Part shown: one piece after another, positions 32,414-39,441 of the stretch
How positions within the stretch are numbered: position 1 is the first letter of the stretch
Layout of the letters: the number at the start of each line of letters is the position of its first letter
NCBI RefSeq assembly: GCF_006715865.1
Contig: NZ_VFOA01000001.1
Span: 2,480,001 to 2,544,000, forward strand
Direction: 5' to 3'
From: Cellulomonas sp. SLBN-39
GTDB lineage: Bacteria > Actinomycetota > Actinomycetes > Actinomycetales > Cellulomonadaceae
DNA length: 64,000 nucleotides
Translations under genes and position numbers: made by a program
Notes under the pieces: model-generated
Database searches by the model: none
Seen by the model: the letters and a program-made list of their open reading frames with translations, nothing else
Told to the model about the DNA's origin: nothing

Positions 32414-33486
32414 GCCACGCCCCCGTCCTCGAGGTCCGCCAGCCGGATCCGGGCGTGCACGCCCGTCACCTGGTCGACCACCTGGGAGACGTCGAAGTCC
32501 GTCGCCGCCGACAGGTACGCCAGCGCGTGCGCCCGGTCCATGCCGTACCGGGCCTGCAGCAGCGCCAGCGCGGCCCGCACGCAGCGGCGCAGGGCCTCGT
32601 CGAGGTCCTCGTGCAGACCCGTCGGCACCAGGTGCTCGGCGGTGCGGCCCAGCGGGCCGGCCAGCTCGCCGAACGCCTCGACCGCCTGCGCCCGCGGCAG
32701 CACGTCCAGGCGCACCGTCACCCGCAGCGACGCCTCCAGCGCCGTCAGCGCGACCTCCCCGTCGCCCTGCGCGAAGTGCGGGTCGCCCAGGTACGCGAGC
32801 GCGTCGTCGACCTGCACCGGCAGGTACAGCGTGGACCCGGCCTGCAGCAGGTTGATGTCGACGTTGCCGCCGTGCGCGCCCGGCGGCACCGAGTGCGGGC
32901 GCACGTCGCCGGCCACCGCGACGCCCATGATCCCCAGGAAGGGTGCGATCGGGAACTGCACCGTCCGGTCGCTGCCCGCGGCGCGCGGCATGACCGCCCG
33001 CGTGCCCGAGGCGTCCAGGCGTGCCAGCACGCTCACCACGTCGGCGCCGCCCTCGGGCATCTCGCCGGGCAGCGCACCGCGGCCGTGCCGGTTGGAGATC
33101 ACGCCGTACGGCACGCGCGGCAGGGTCTCGAGCACGGTGATCGCGAGCACGTCCCCCGGGCGGGCCCCGCGCACCGCGATCGGCCCCGTGACCACGTGCG
33201 GGCCGTCCGCTCCCGGGGTCCGCGGGTGGTCCGACGCCGCCAGCGCGACCGCGTCGGCCAGCACGTCCGTCAGGCCGTGCGCGCCGAAGAACGCCCGCGG
33301 GTCGCGGCCCTGGTCCTCCAGCAGACCCTCGTGGCTGAGCGTGTCGACCGTGACCTCCGTGCCCGGGTCGACCGTCAGCACCGGGGTGTCCGCCGCGCAC
33401 GGCAGCCGGCCCCAGAGCACGTGGTCGGGGGTCGAGGGCAGGTAGGTCGCGGCGCGCACGGGGCCCGTGCCGGGGTCGAGCAGCAT
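32410..33486 (-). CDS. Acetamidase/formamidase family hydrolase; candidate oxamate amidohydrolase
   Basis: A 358-aa FmdA/AmdA-family protein. VTGPIAVRGARPGDVLAITV, then SVPPGAHGGNVDINLLQAGSTLYLPVQVDDA and LGDPHFAQGDGE are the conserved family blocks. Known members hydrolyse formamide, acetamide and similar small amides at a zinc site. It is the first gene of a two-gene operon with the HpxZ-amidase fusion, so a small amide made by that enzyme, such as oxamate, is a reasonable substrate; this is inference. TACGGT on the minus strand (33499-33494) ends 7 bases before the ATG and there is no Shine-Dalgarno sequence, suggesting a leaderless mRNA. Confidence 0.8.
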   Translation of the reverse strand: MLLDPGTGPVRAATYLPSTPDHVLWGRLPCAADTPVLTVDPGTEVTVDTLSHEGLLEDQGRDPRAFFGAHGLTDVLADAVALAASDHPRTPGADGPHVVTGPIAVRGARPGDVLAITVLETLPRVPYGVISNRHGRGALPGEMPEGGADVVSVLARLDASGTRAVMPRAAGSDRTVQFPIAPFLGIMGVAVAGDVRPHSVPPGAHGGNVDINLLQAGSTLYLPVQVDDALAYLGDPHFAQGDGEVALTALEASLRVTVRLDVLPRAQAVEAFGELAGPLGRTAEHLVPTGLHEDLDEALRRCVRAALALLQARYGMDRAHALAYLSAATDFDVSQVVDQVTGVHARIRLADLEDGGVA

Positions 33487-33696
33487 GCGCCCGACCGTAG
33501 CGGCCGGTCGTGACGGCGGTGTTGCGGGTCCCCGGGCCGCGGGGTGAGCCGCCCACAGCCCCGCGCAGGGCCCACTGAGCCTCACCGCGCCAGGCCACCA
33601 GGGGGCGCGCGCGTCGCCGGACGGCAGGGTCGGACGTCGCCGGTCGGCCGGCGCGGTCGACCGGCCGCGCCCCGCCCGCCGGGATCGGGAGGCGTG

Positions 33697-34479
33697 GTGC
33701 AGCCAGGTGTCGAGCAGTGGGCCGCGGAGCCGCGGGGGAGCGGGGCGTGGGGCACCGCGCAGCCGGGCCCGGGGGCCGGGCGCGCGCTCGTCGTCGGCGT
33801 CGTCGGGGCCGGCGGAGGGGTCGGGGCGTCGACGTTCGCCGCGCTGCTCGCCCGCACCCTCGCGCGCAGCACCGCGACCGTGCTCGTCGACCTCGACCGC
33901 GGCGGCGCGGGCGTCGACGTGCTCCTCGGCCTGGAGGACGCCGACGGCGCCCGCTGGCCCGACCTGCGCGGCGCGGGCGGCGACGTCCCCGGCGCCGACG
34001 TCCTCGCGCTGCTGCCGCGCTGGGACGCGTGCGCCGTGCTCTCCGCCGACCGCACCCGGCCCGAACCCGTCGACCCCGCGGTGCGCGTCGACGTGCTGCA
34101 CGCCCTCGCCGGCGTCGTCGGTGCCCTCGTGCTCGACCTGGACCGCACCGACGTCGTCGACGGGCAGGCCCCGCTGCCCGCGTGCGACGCCGTCGTCGTG
34201 GTGGCGCGCCGCGATCTGCGCTGCGTCGCCGGCACCCTCGCCCTGCGCCCCCAGCTCGACGCGTCCGGCGCCCAGGTCGGCCTCGTCCTGCGCGGCCCCG
34301 CACCCGGCGGGCTCGGGGTCGCCGACGTCGCCACCACCACGGGCGTGGACGTCTGGACGTCCGGCCCCGCCGACCGTGCGGTGGCCGCCCGGGCCGAGCG
34401 CACCGGGCCCGCCGGCCGCGGCCCCGCCCACCGGGCGGCCCTCGTCGTGGCCCGGCGCCTCGGGGTCGGCCGGTGGTGA
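33697..34479 (+). CDS. TadZ/CpaE-like (Ssd-type) P-loop protein of pilus locus
   Basis: A 260-aa MinD-like protein. VVGVVGAGGGVGASTFAALL is a deviant Walker A, and VLVDLDRGGAGVDVLLGLED follows as in ParA/MinD relatives. Actinobacterial homologues (Ssd/CpaE) are always beside tad genes and may place the pilus apparatus at the pole or septum. The GTG at 33697 has GGAGG 4 bases upstream; the alternative GTG at 33694 is too close. Its stop overlaps the tadA start. Confidence 0.82.
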   Translation: MQPGVEQWAAEPRGSGAWGTAQPGPGAGRALVVGVVGAGGGVGASTFAALLARTLARSTATVLVDLDRGGAGVDVLLGLEDADGARWPDLRGAGGDVPGADVLALLPRWDACAVLSADRTRPEPVDPAVRVDVLHALAGVVGALVLDLDRTDVVDGQAPLPACDAVVVVARRDLRCVAGTLALRPQLDASGAQVGLVLRGPAPGGLGVADVATTTGVDVWTSGPADRAVAARAERTGPAGRGPAHRAALVVARRLGVGRW

Positions 34480-35732
34480 CGACGCCGGGCGCCCTCGTCC
34501 CGGCCGCGGCGCGCCCCGGCCCCGTGCGGCACACCTGCGCGGCACCGCCACGCCGCCGCGTCGACCCCGGGGTCCTGCGCGCCGTGCGCGACGCGCTGCG
34601 CACCGGCGGCACGCCCGGCCCGGGCGGTCTCACCGCGCACGTCGAGGCCGCCCTGCGCGCCGCCGGAGCCCTGCTCGGCCCCGACGCGCTCGCGGCCGCC
34701 ACCCGCACCGCGCACGACGAGCTGCTCGGCGCGGGCCCCCTGCAGCGCTGGCTCGACGACCCCCGCGTCACCGACGTGCTCGTCAACGGCCCGCACGACG
34801 TGTGGGCCGAGGTCGACGGCGTCCTCGGCCGCGTCGACACCGACCTGGGGACGGCCGAGGCCGTGCGGGCCCTGGCCGTGCGGCTGGCCGCCGCCGCGGG
34901 TCGCCGCCTCGACGACGCCAGCCCCACCGTCGACGCCCGGCTGCCCGACGGCACCCGCCTGCACGCCGTGCTGCCGCCGCTCGCCGAGACCAGCGCCGTC
35001 CTCAGCCTGCGGGTCGTGCGCCCCCGCGCGTTCACGCTGGCCGAGCTCGCCGCCGCCGGGTCCGTCGCCCCCGCGCTCGCCCCCGTCGTCGCGGGCCTCG
35101 TCACCACGCGGGCCAACGTGCTCGTCTCCGGCTCCACCGGGGCGGGCAAGACGACGCTGCTCGCGGCGATGCTCTCCCTCGTGCCCGCGGACGAGCGCAT
35201 CGTGCTCGTCGAGGAGTCCGGCGAGATGGTGCCCACGCACCCGCACGTCGTGCGCCTGACCGCACGGCGCGCCAACGTCGACGGCGCCGGCGCCGTCGGG
35301 CTGGCCGACCTCGTGCGCGAGGCCCTGCGGATGCGCCCCGACCGGCTGGTGCTCGGCGAGTGCCGCGGCGCCGAGGTCCGCGAGGTCCTCGCCGCGCTCA
35401 ACACCGGCCACGAGGGCGGCTGCGCCACCCTGCACGCCAACACCGCCGCCGACGTGCCCGCGCGCCTCGAGGCCATGGCGGCGCTCGCGGGCATGGGCCG
35501 CGAGGCCGTGGCCGCGCAGGCCGCCAGCGCCGTCGACGCCGTGCTGCACCTGCGCCGTGAGCGCGGCCCGGGCGGGCGCCGGTACCTCGCCGAGGTCGGC
35601 GTCGTCGGCCGGGACGACGCCGACCGGCTGGTCGTGCGCACCGCGGTGCACGCCGACGGCGCGGGCGCGCTGCGGCGGGGCCCGGGGTGGCCGGCGCTGG
35701 CCCGCCGCCTGGGCCTGCCGGAGGACGCGTGA
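34476..35732 (+). CDS. tadA: TadA/CpaF secretion ATPase
   Basis: A 418-aa type II/IV secretion ATPase. The N-terminal domain includes DELLGAGPLQRWLDDPRVTD and VLVNGPHDVWAEVDG. The motor domain has Walker A GSTGAGKTTL, the Asp-box region IVLVEESGEMVP, the Walker B-like RPDRLVLGECRG and the His box CATLHANTAADVP. It powers assembly of Flp-type pili. GTG 34476 overlaps the previous gene by 4 bp, as do all junctions up to the second membrane platform gene. Confidence 0.92.
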   Translation: MTTPGALVPAAARPGPVRHTCAAPPRRRVDPGVLRAVRDALRTGGTPGPGGLTAHVEAALRAAGALLGPDALAAATRTAHDELLGAGPLQRWLDDPRVTDVLVNGPHDVWAEVDGVLGRVDTDLGTAEAVRALAVRLAAAAGRRLDDASPTVDARLPDGTRLHAVLPPLAETSAVLSLRVVRPRAFTLAELAAAGSVAPALAPVVAGLVTTRANVLVSGSTGAGKTTLLAAMLSLVPADERIVLVEESGEMVPTHPHVVRLTARRANVDGAGAVGLADLVREALRMRPDRLVLGECRGAEVREVLAALNTGHEGGCATLHANTAADVPARLEAMAALAGMGREAVAAQAASAVDAVLHLRRERGPGGRRYLAEVGVVGRDDADRLVVRTAVHADGAGALRRGPGWPALARRLGLPEDA

Positions 35733-36463
35733 GCGTGCTCGTCGCGGTCGGTGCGCTCGTCGCCGCGCTGCTCGCGACCGGCCCCCCGGCCCGCCGCCTG
35801 CGCCCGGCGGACGTGCGCCGCCGGCGTGCGGGGCCGTCCCGGCGCCGCGCCGGTGCGCCGGACGACCTGCCCGGGCTGCTGATGGCCGTGGCCGCCCGCC
35901 TGCGCGCCGGCGCCCCCGCCGGCGCCGCGTGGTCGGACGTGCTCGGCGTCGACGTCCACGGCGCCCTGCCCCGCGACGCCGACGTGCTCGGCCGCGTCGC
36001 CACCGGCCGGCGGCGCCCCGACCCGCGGCTCGTGGGCCGGGTGCAGGCCGTCGTCGCCGGTGCGCGCGTCGCCGTCGAGCTGGGCGCGCCGCTCGCCGAC
36101 GTCCTCGAGGACCTCGCGACCGCCGCCAGCGCCGACGCCGAGCACACCGCCGACGTCGAGGCCGCGCTCGCCGGCCCACGGGCCACCGCCCGGGTGCTGC
36201 TGTGGCTCCCGCTCGCCGGGGTCGGGCTCGGCGCACTCCTCGGCGCGCAGCCGTGGCGGGTGCTCCTCGACGGCGGCGTCGGCACCGGCGCCCTGGTGCT
36301 GGGCCTGGGGCTGGTCCTGGCCGGGCGGGCCTGGGTCGCCGCCCTGCTCACCCGGGCACGCGACGCCGGCGCCCCGCGCGCGACGCCCGAACCCCGCGGC
36401 CCGCGCGGCGCCGCCCGCCGAACCGGGACCACCGCGGCCCGCGGGCCGGTGCGTGCCGCATGA
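35729..36463 (+). CDS. tadB: TadB-like inner-membrane platform protein
   Basis: A 244-aa protein with an N-terminal TM, a T2SSF domain (DDLPGLLMAVAARLRAGAPA near residue 45, then AVELGAPLADVLEDLATAAS) and two C-terminal TMs (ARVLLWLPLAGVGLGALLGA and LVLGLGLVLAGRAWVAALL). It forms half of the membrane platform on which TadA acts. GTG 35729 overlaps the tadA stop. It is shorter than Gram-negative TadB, as usual in actinomycetes. Confidence 0.85.
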   Translation: MSVLVAVGALVAALLATGPPARRLRPADVRRRRAGPSRRRAGAPDDLPGLLMAVAARLRAGAPAGAAWSDVLGVDVHGALPRDADVLGRVATGRRRPDPRLVGRVQAVVAGARVAVELGAPLADVLEDLATAASADAEHTADVEAALAGPRATARVLLWLPLAGVGLGALLGAQPWRVLLDGGVGTGALVLGLGLVLAGRAWVAALLTRARDAGAPRATPEPRGPRGAARRTGTTAARGPVRAA

Positions 36464-37047
36464 GCCCCTCCGCCGTCACCGTCGTCGTCCTCGTCCTGCT
36501 GCTCGCCGCCCGGCGCCCCTGGGCCGTGCGTCGTGCCGGTCGCCTGTCGGCCCCCGTCACGTGCGCGGGCCGTGCCGCAGCACCCGGGCGGGCGCGGCGT
36601 CGCGGCGAGGACCCCGGGCCCGTGCTCGACCCCGCCCTGGTGCTCGAGCTGTGCGCGGCCGCCGTGCGGTCCGGCGCCCCCGTGCCGCGTGCCCTCGTCG
36701 TGGTCGGCGACGCGCTCGGCGGCACGGAGGGCGACGGGCTGGCCCGGGCAGGTGCAGCCCTCGACCTCGGTGCCGACTGGGGCGCCGCCTGGGCGGGCGC
36801 ACCTCCCGCGGCGGCCGCGGTCGGTGCCGCGCTGCAGGTCGGCTGGACCGCCGGCGCCGCCCCGGGGCCACAGCTGCGGGCCGCGGCCGACGTGGTCCGC
36901 CGCGAGCGGCGCTCCGCCGTGCGTGCCGCGTGCGGCGCCCTCGGCGCGCGGCTGACCCTGCCCCTCGGGGCGTGCTTCCTGCCCGCGTTCGTGCTGCTCG
37001 GTCTCGTCCCGGTCGTGGTCGCCCTCGCCGGGGACGTGCTCGGGTGA
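36460..37047 (+). CDS. tadC: TadC-like inner-membrane platform protein
   Basis: A 195-aa T2SSF-domain protein. LDPALVLELCAAAVRSGAPVPRAL corresponds to the entry helix of the domain, and GARLTLPLGACFLPAFVLLGLVPVV holds the C-terminal TMs. It is the partner of TadB. The ATG at 36460 overlaps the tadB stop (ATGA). The 157-bp gap before the pilin gene suggests a separate or boosted pilin promoter. Confidence 0.82.
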   Translation: MSPSAVTVVVLVLLLAARRPWAVRRAGRLSAPVTCAGRAAAPGRARRRGEDPGPVLDPALVLELCAAAVRSGAPVPRALVVVGDALGGTEGDGLARAGAALDLGADWGAAWAGAPPAAAAVGAALQVGWTAGAAPGPQLRAAADVVRRERRSAVRAACGALGARLTLPLGACFLPAFVLLGLVPVVVALAGDVLG

Positions 37048-37203
37048 GCCGCCCACAGCCGTGCCCGTGCCGGGCGGCCCCGCCGAGGACGCCCGGGGTC
37101 TGACCGGGGCGTGCGGCGGCCCCGCAGGCTCGCACCGGACCCGCCGCCACCAGGGCGGCGGGACGGACGCCCGGCCGGTCGGCGCGGGCACGGGAGGTAC
37201 GAC

Positions 37204-37416
37204 ATGGCACGACGGAAGCAGCGCGTGCGGCGCCTGGTGGCGACGGTCGCGGCGCGGGTGCGCACGGGGACCCGCGACGCGGGCATGGCGACCGCGGAGT
37301 ACGCGATCGCCACGCTCGCCGCGGTGGGCTTCGCGGGACTGCTCGTGGTGATCCTCAAGGGCAACGAGGTCAAGGGCCTGCTCCTGGGGATCGTCCGTCA
37401 GGCGCTCGGCGGGTGA
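37204..37416 (+). CDS. DUF4244 Flp-like pilin
   Basis: A 70-aa pilin-like peptide. A basic leader is followed by the class III signal DAGMATAEYAIATLAAVGF, with Glu five residues into the mature part as in Flp pilins, then one hydrophobic helix and a short tail KGNEVKGLLLGIVRQAL. GGGAGG lies 6 bases before the ATG at 37204. It is the probable major subunit of the pilus. No TadV-type prepilin peptidase is in the window. Confidence 0.88.
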   Translation: MARRKQRVRRLVATVAARVRTGTRDAGMATAEYAIATLAAVGFAGLLVVILKGNEVKGLLLGIVRQALGG

Positions 37417-37793
37417 GCGGGCGGCACCGCGGTCGCCCCGGCGTCCGCACCGGAGGTGCGCGCGCGGGGGACCGCGGTGCCGTGACCGCCGAGCTCGCGA
37501 TCGGCATGGTCGCCGTCGCGGTGGTCCTGGTCGCGGTGCTCACGCTCGGGGCTGCGTCGGTGACGCGGCTGCGGGCCGAGGACGCCGCGCGCACCGCCGC
37601 CCGCGTCGCCGCCCTGCACGAGCCGGACGCGGCGGTCGTCGAGGCGGCCCGCACCGTCCTCGGCGGGCGCGCCGCGCAGGTCGGGGTGCGACGGGACGGG
37701 GACTGGGTGACCGTGACGGTGACGTCCGCGCTGACGGGGTGGGCCGCGGGTGTCGAGATCCGGGCCGACGCGACCGCACGGGTCGAACCGTGA
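37413..37793 (+). CDS. TadE-like minor pilin
   Basis: A 126-aa TadE-family protein. DRGAVTAELAIGMVAVAVVLVAVL is the pseudopilin-type leader and TM, with the conserved Glu in TAELA. The remainder is a small extracytoplasmic domain. The GTG at 37413 overlaps the pilin stop by 4 bp. Such proteins are minor components of the Flp pilus. Confidence 0.88.
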   Translation: MSGRHRGRPGVRTGGARAGDRGAVTAELAIGMVAVAVVLVAVLTLGAASVTRLRAEDAARTAARVAALHEPDAAVVEAARTVLGGRAAQVGVRRDGDWVTVTVTSALTGWAAGVEIRADATARVEP

Positions 37794-38209
37794 CCGGGCC
37801 GCTCCCGGCCTGGCGCCGGGGCGGGGCCGCTGCCCGTGGCGCGGTGGTGCGCCGCGGTGCGGCGGGCGACCGTGGTGCGGGTTCCGTCCTCGTCCTCGGT
37901 GTGGTCGCCGCGGCGGGTGCGCTGCTCCTCGCCGTCGGGCTCGTCGCCGGTGCGTACGACGCGCGCGGACGCGCCCGGACGGCCGCGGACCTCGCCGCGC
38001 TCGCCGCCGCCGCGGCGGCGACGTCGCCCGGTGCGTCCGTCGACCCGTGCGCGCGGGCCGCGGAGGTCGCCGCCCGCAACGGCGCCGACCTCGGGTCCTG
38101 CACGGTCACGGGCCCGGGCGTCGTGGACGTCGCCGTCCGGGTGGCGTCGGCGGTCGGCGACGCACGGGCCGCCGCGCGCGCGGGGCCGGTGACGGCTCGT
38201 GACGCGTGA
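37790..38209 (+). CDS. TadE-like protein (Rv3654c type)
   Basis: A 139-aa protein with DRGAGSVLVLGVVAAAGALLLAV as the pilin-like TM and GRARTAADLAALAAAAAATSPG as the typical TadG/TadE-like helix after it. Two Cys (VDPCARAAEVAARNGADLGSC) bracket the next segment. This matches the actinobacterial Rv3654c group that ends tad operons. GTG 37790 overlaps the TadE stop. Confidence 0.85.
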   Translation: MTGPLPAWRRGGAAARGAVVRRGAAGDRGAGSVLVLGVVAAAGALLLAVGLVAGAYDARGRARTAADLAALAAAAAATSPGASVDPCARAAEVAARNGADLGSCTVTGPGVVDVAVRVASAVGDARAAARAGPVTARDA

Positions 38210-38444
38210 CCCGGGCTCGGCGGTCGACCGCCGGGGTGCGGGAGCGGTGCGGCTCGGCCCGTCGCGCGGACGGTCGAACGGCCCGTGACGTCACCCGCCT
38301 GCCACCTCGCGGCGCCCTCCGGGACGCGGGACAGTGCTCGGGTGCTGCCGATCGGGTGGCGGCGCTGGGTGCTGGCACCCACCGAACTGGACGATCGCCC
38401 GGCTTCGCCCGGTGGACCGTTCAACGACTGCTCCGGGAGGTCCG

Positions 38445-39344
38445 ATGGCATGGCTGAGCAGACGAGGTCGGGGGTACCGGAAGATGAGCATCACGGAGAT
38501 GGAGCGCGAGGTCGTCGAGGCCGCGGCGGGCATCCCGCACGTCAACCAGCGGGTGCGCGTCGTCCTGGACCCGGACGCCGCGGAGCCGGGGTCGGGCGTG
38601 CCCACCCGGGTCGAGGACGTCGAGGTCGTCGTCGACGGGACCGAGCTGCGGCACCACGTGCTGGTGTCGCCGCCCTGGTACGGCGGTGACGTCGAGCCGC
38701 CTGCCGAGGACTCCCGCATGACGCTCGTCTGGCCGACCGAGCGTGGCGTGCTCGAGCTGCCCGTGCGGTTCGTCCGCATCGACCGCATGGCCGAGGGCGT
38801 GCGCGGGTGGCGCCTCGTGGTCGTCGGGTCGGCGACCCGGCTGCAGCGGCGCCAGTTCGTGCGCGTGCCCGTCGGCCTGCCGGTGAGCGTCGAGACGCGC
38901 CCGGAGGACAGCGGCACGCCCCGGCACCCCGTCGCGGACGGCATGACCATCGACCTGTCCGAGGGCGGGCTGCGCTGCGTGCTGCACGACCGGCTCCCCG
39001 ACGAGCACCCTGTGACGGTGACGTTCGCCTTCGGCGAGGCGCAGTTCCGGCTCGCCGCGCGCGTGGTGCGCGCCGCGCCGTGGGTGGACCGGCGCAAGGC
39101 CCGCGTGCCCGGCGCCCGCGTCGTCGACGACGGCTCCGACCGGCAGGACCACGACCACGACGGCCCCGACGACGACGCCGCGACCGGTGCCCCCGGCACC
39201 GTGCCGCACGTGCGCACCCGGGAGAGCGCGGCGTCGCGGTGGAGCACGGCGATCCGCTTCGTCGACCCCGACGAGGCCGGCCCCGCCCTGCGCCGCGCGA
39301 TCTTCGCCGAGCAGGTCCGCATGCGTCGCACCCGCGACCACTGA
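38445..39344 (+). CDS. PilZ-domain c-di-GMP receptor (YcgR-like)
   Basis: A 299-aa protein. The N-terminal half is a beta-barrel YcgR-like domain (NQRVRVVLDPDAAEP to RGWRLVVVGSA). The PilZ domain begins at LQRRQFVRVPV, whose R-R-Q-F-V-R is the c-di-GMP RxxxR motif, followed by DLSEGGLR, the D/NxSxxG motif. A charged His/Asp linker (DRQDHDHDGPDDDA) precedes the C-terminal end. GGGAGG lies 4 bases before the ATG. Its position after the tad locus suggests control of surface attachment by c-di-GMP, though the 235-bp gap indicates its own promoter. Confidence 0.88.
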   Translation: MAWLSRRGRGYRKMSITEMEREVVEAAAGIPHVNQRVRVVLDPDAAEPGSGVPTRVEDVEVVVDGTELRHHVLVSPPWYGGDVEPPAEDSRMTLVWPTERGVLELPVRFVRIDRMAEGVRGWRLVVVGSATRLQRRQFVRVPVGLPVSVETRPEDSGTPRHPVADGMTIDLSEGGLRCVLHDRLPDEHPVTVTFAFGEAQFRLAARVVRAAPWVDRRKARVPGARVVDDGSDRQDHDHDGPDDDAATGAPGTVPHVRTRESAASRWSTAIRFVDPDEAGPALRRAIFAEQVRMRRTRDH

Positions 39345-39391
39345 GACTCCCGGGCCGACGAACCCCCAGCACGTCGGCCCGGGCACGACCG

Positions 39392-39434
39392 CCGCGCGGC
39401 ACCTCGCAACCCCCCTGTGCGAGGTGCCGCGCGG
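39392..39434. terminator. Strong bidirectional terminator hairpin
   Basis: A perfect 17-bp stem (arms 39392-39408 and 39418-39434, starting CCGCGCGGCACC) with a 9-base C-rich loop, in the 97-bp gap between the convergent PilZ and helicase genes. Confidence 0.85.
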
Positions 39435-39441
39435 TGCTGCG

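Noticed and set aside
38210..38444. Riboswitch (c-di-GMP type) before the PilZ gene
   Set aside because: I could not find the conserved tetraloop/receptor elements; the hairpins seen are ordinary for GC-rich DNA.
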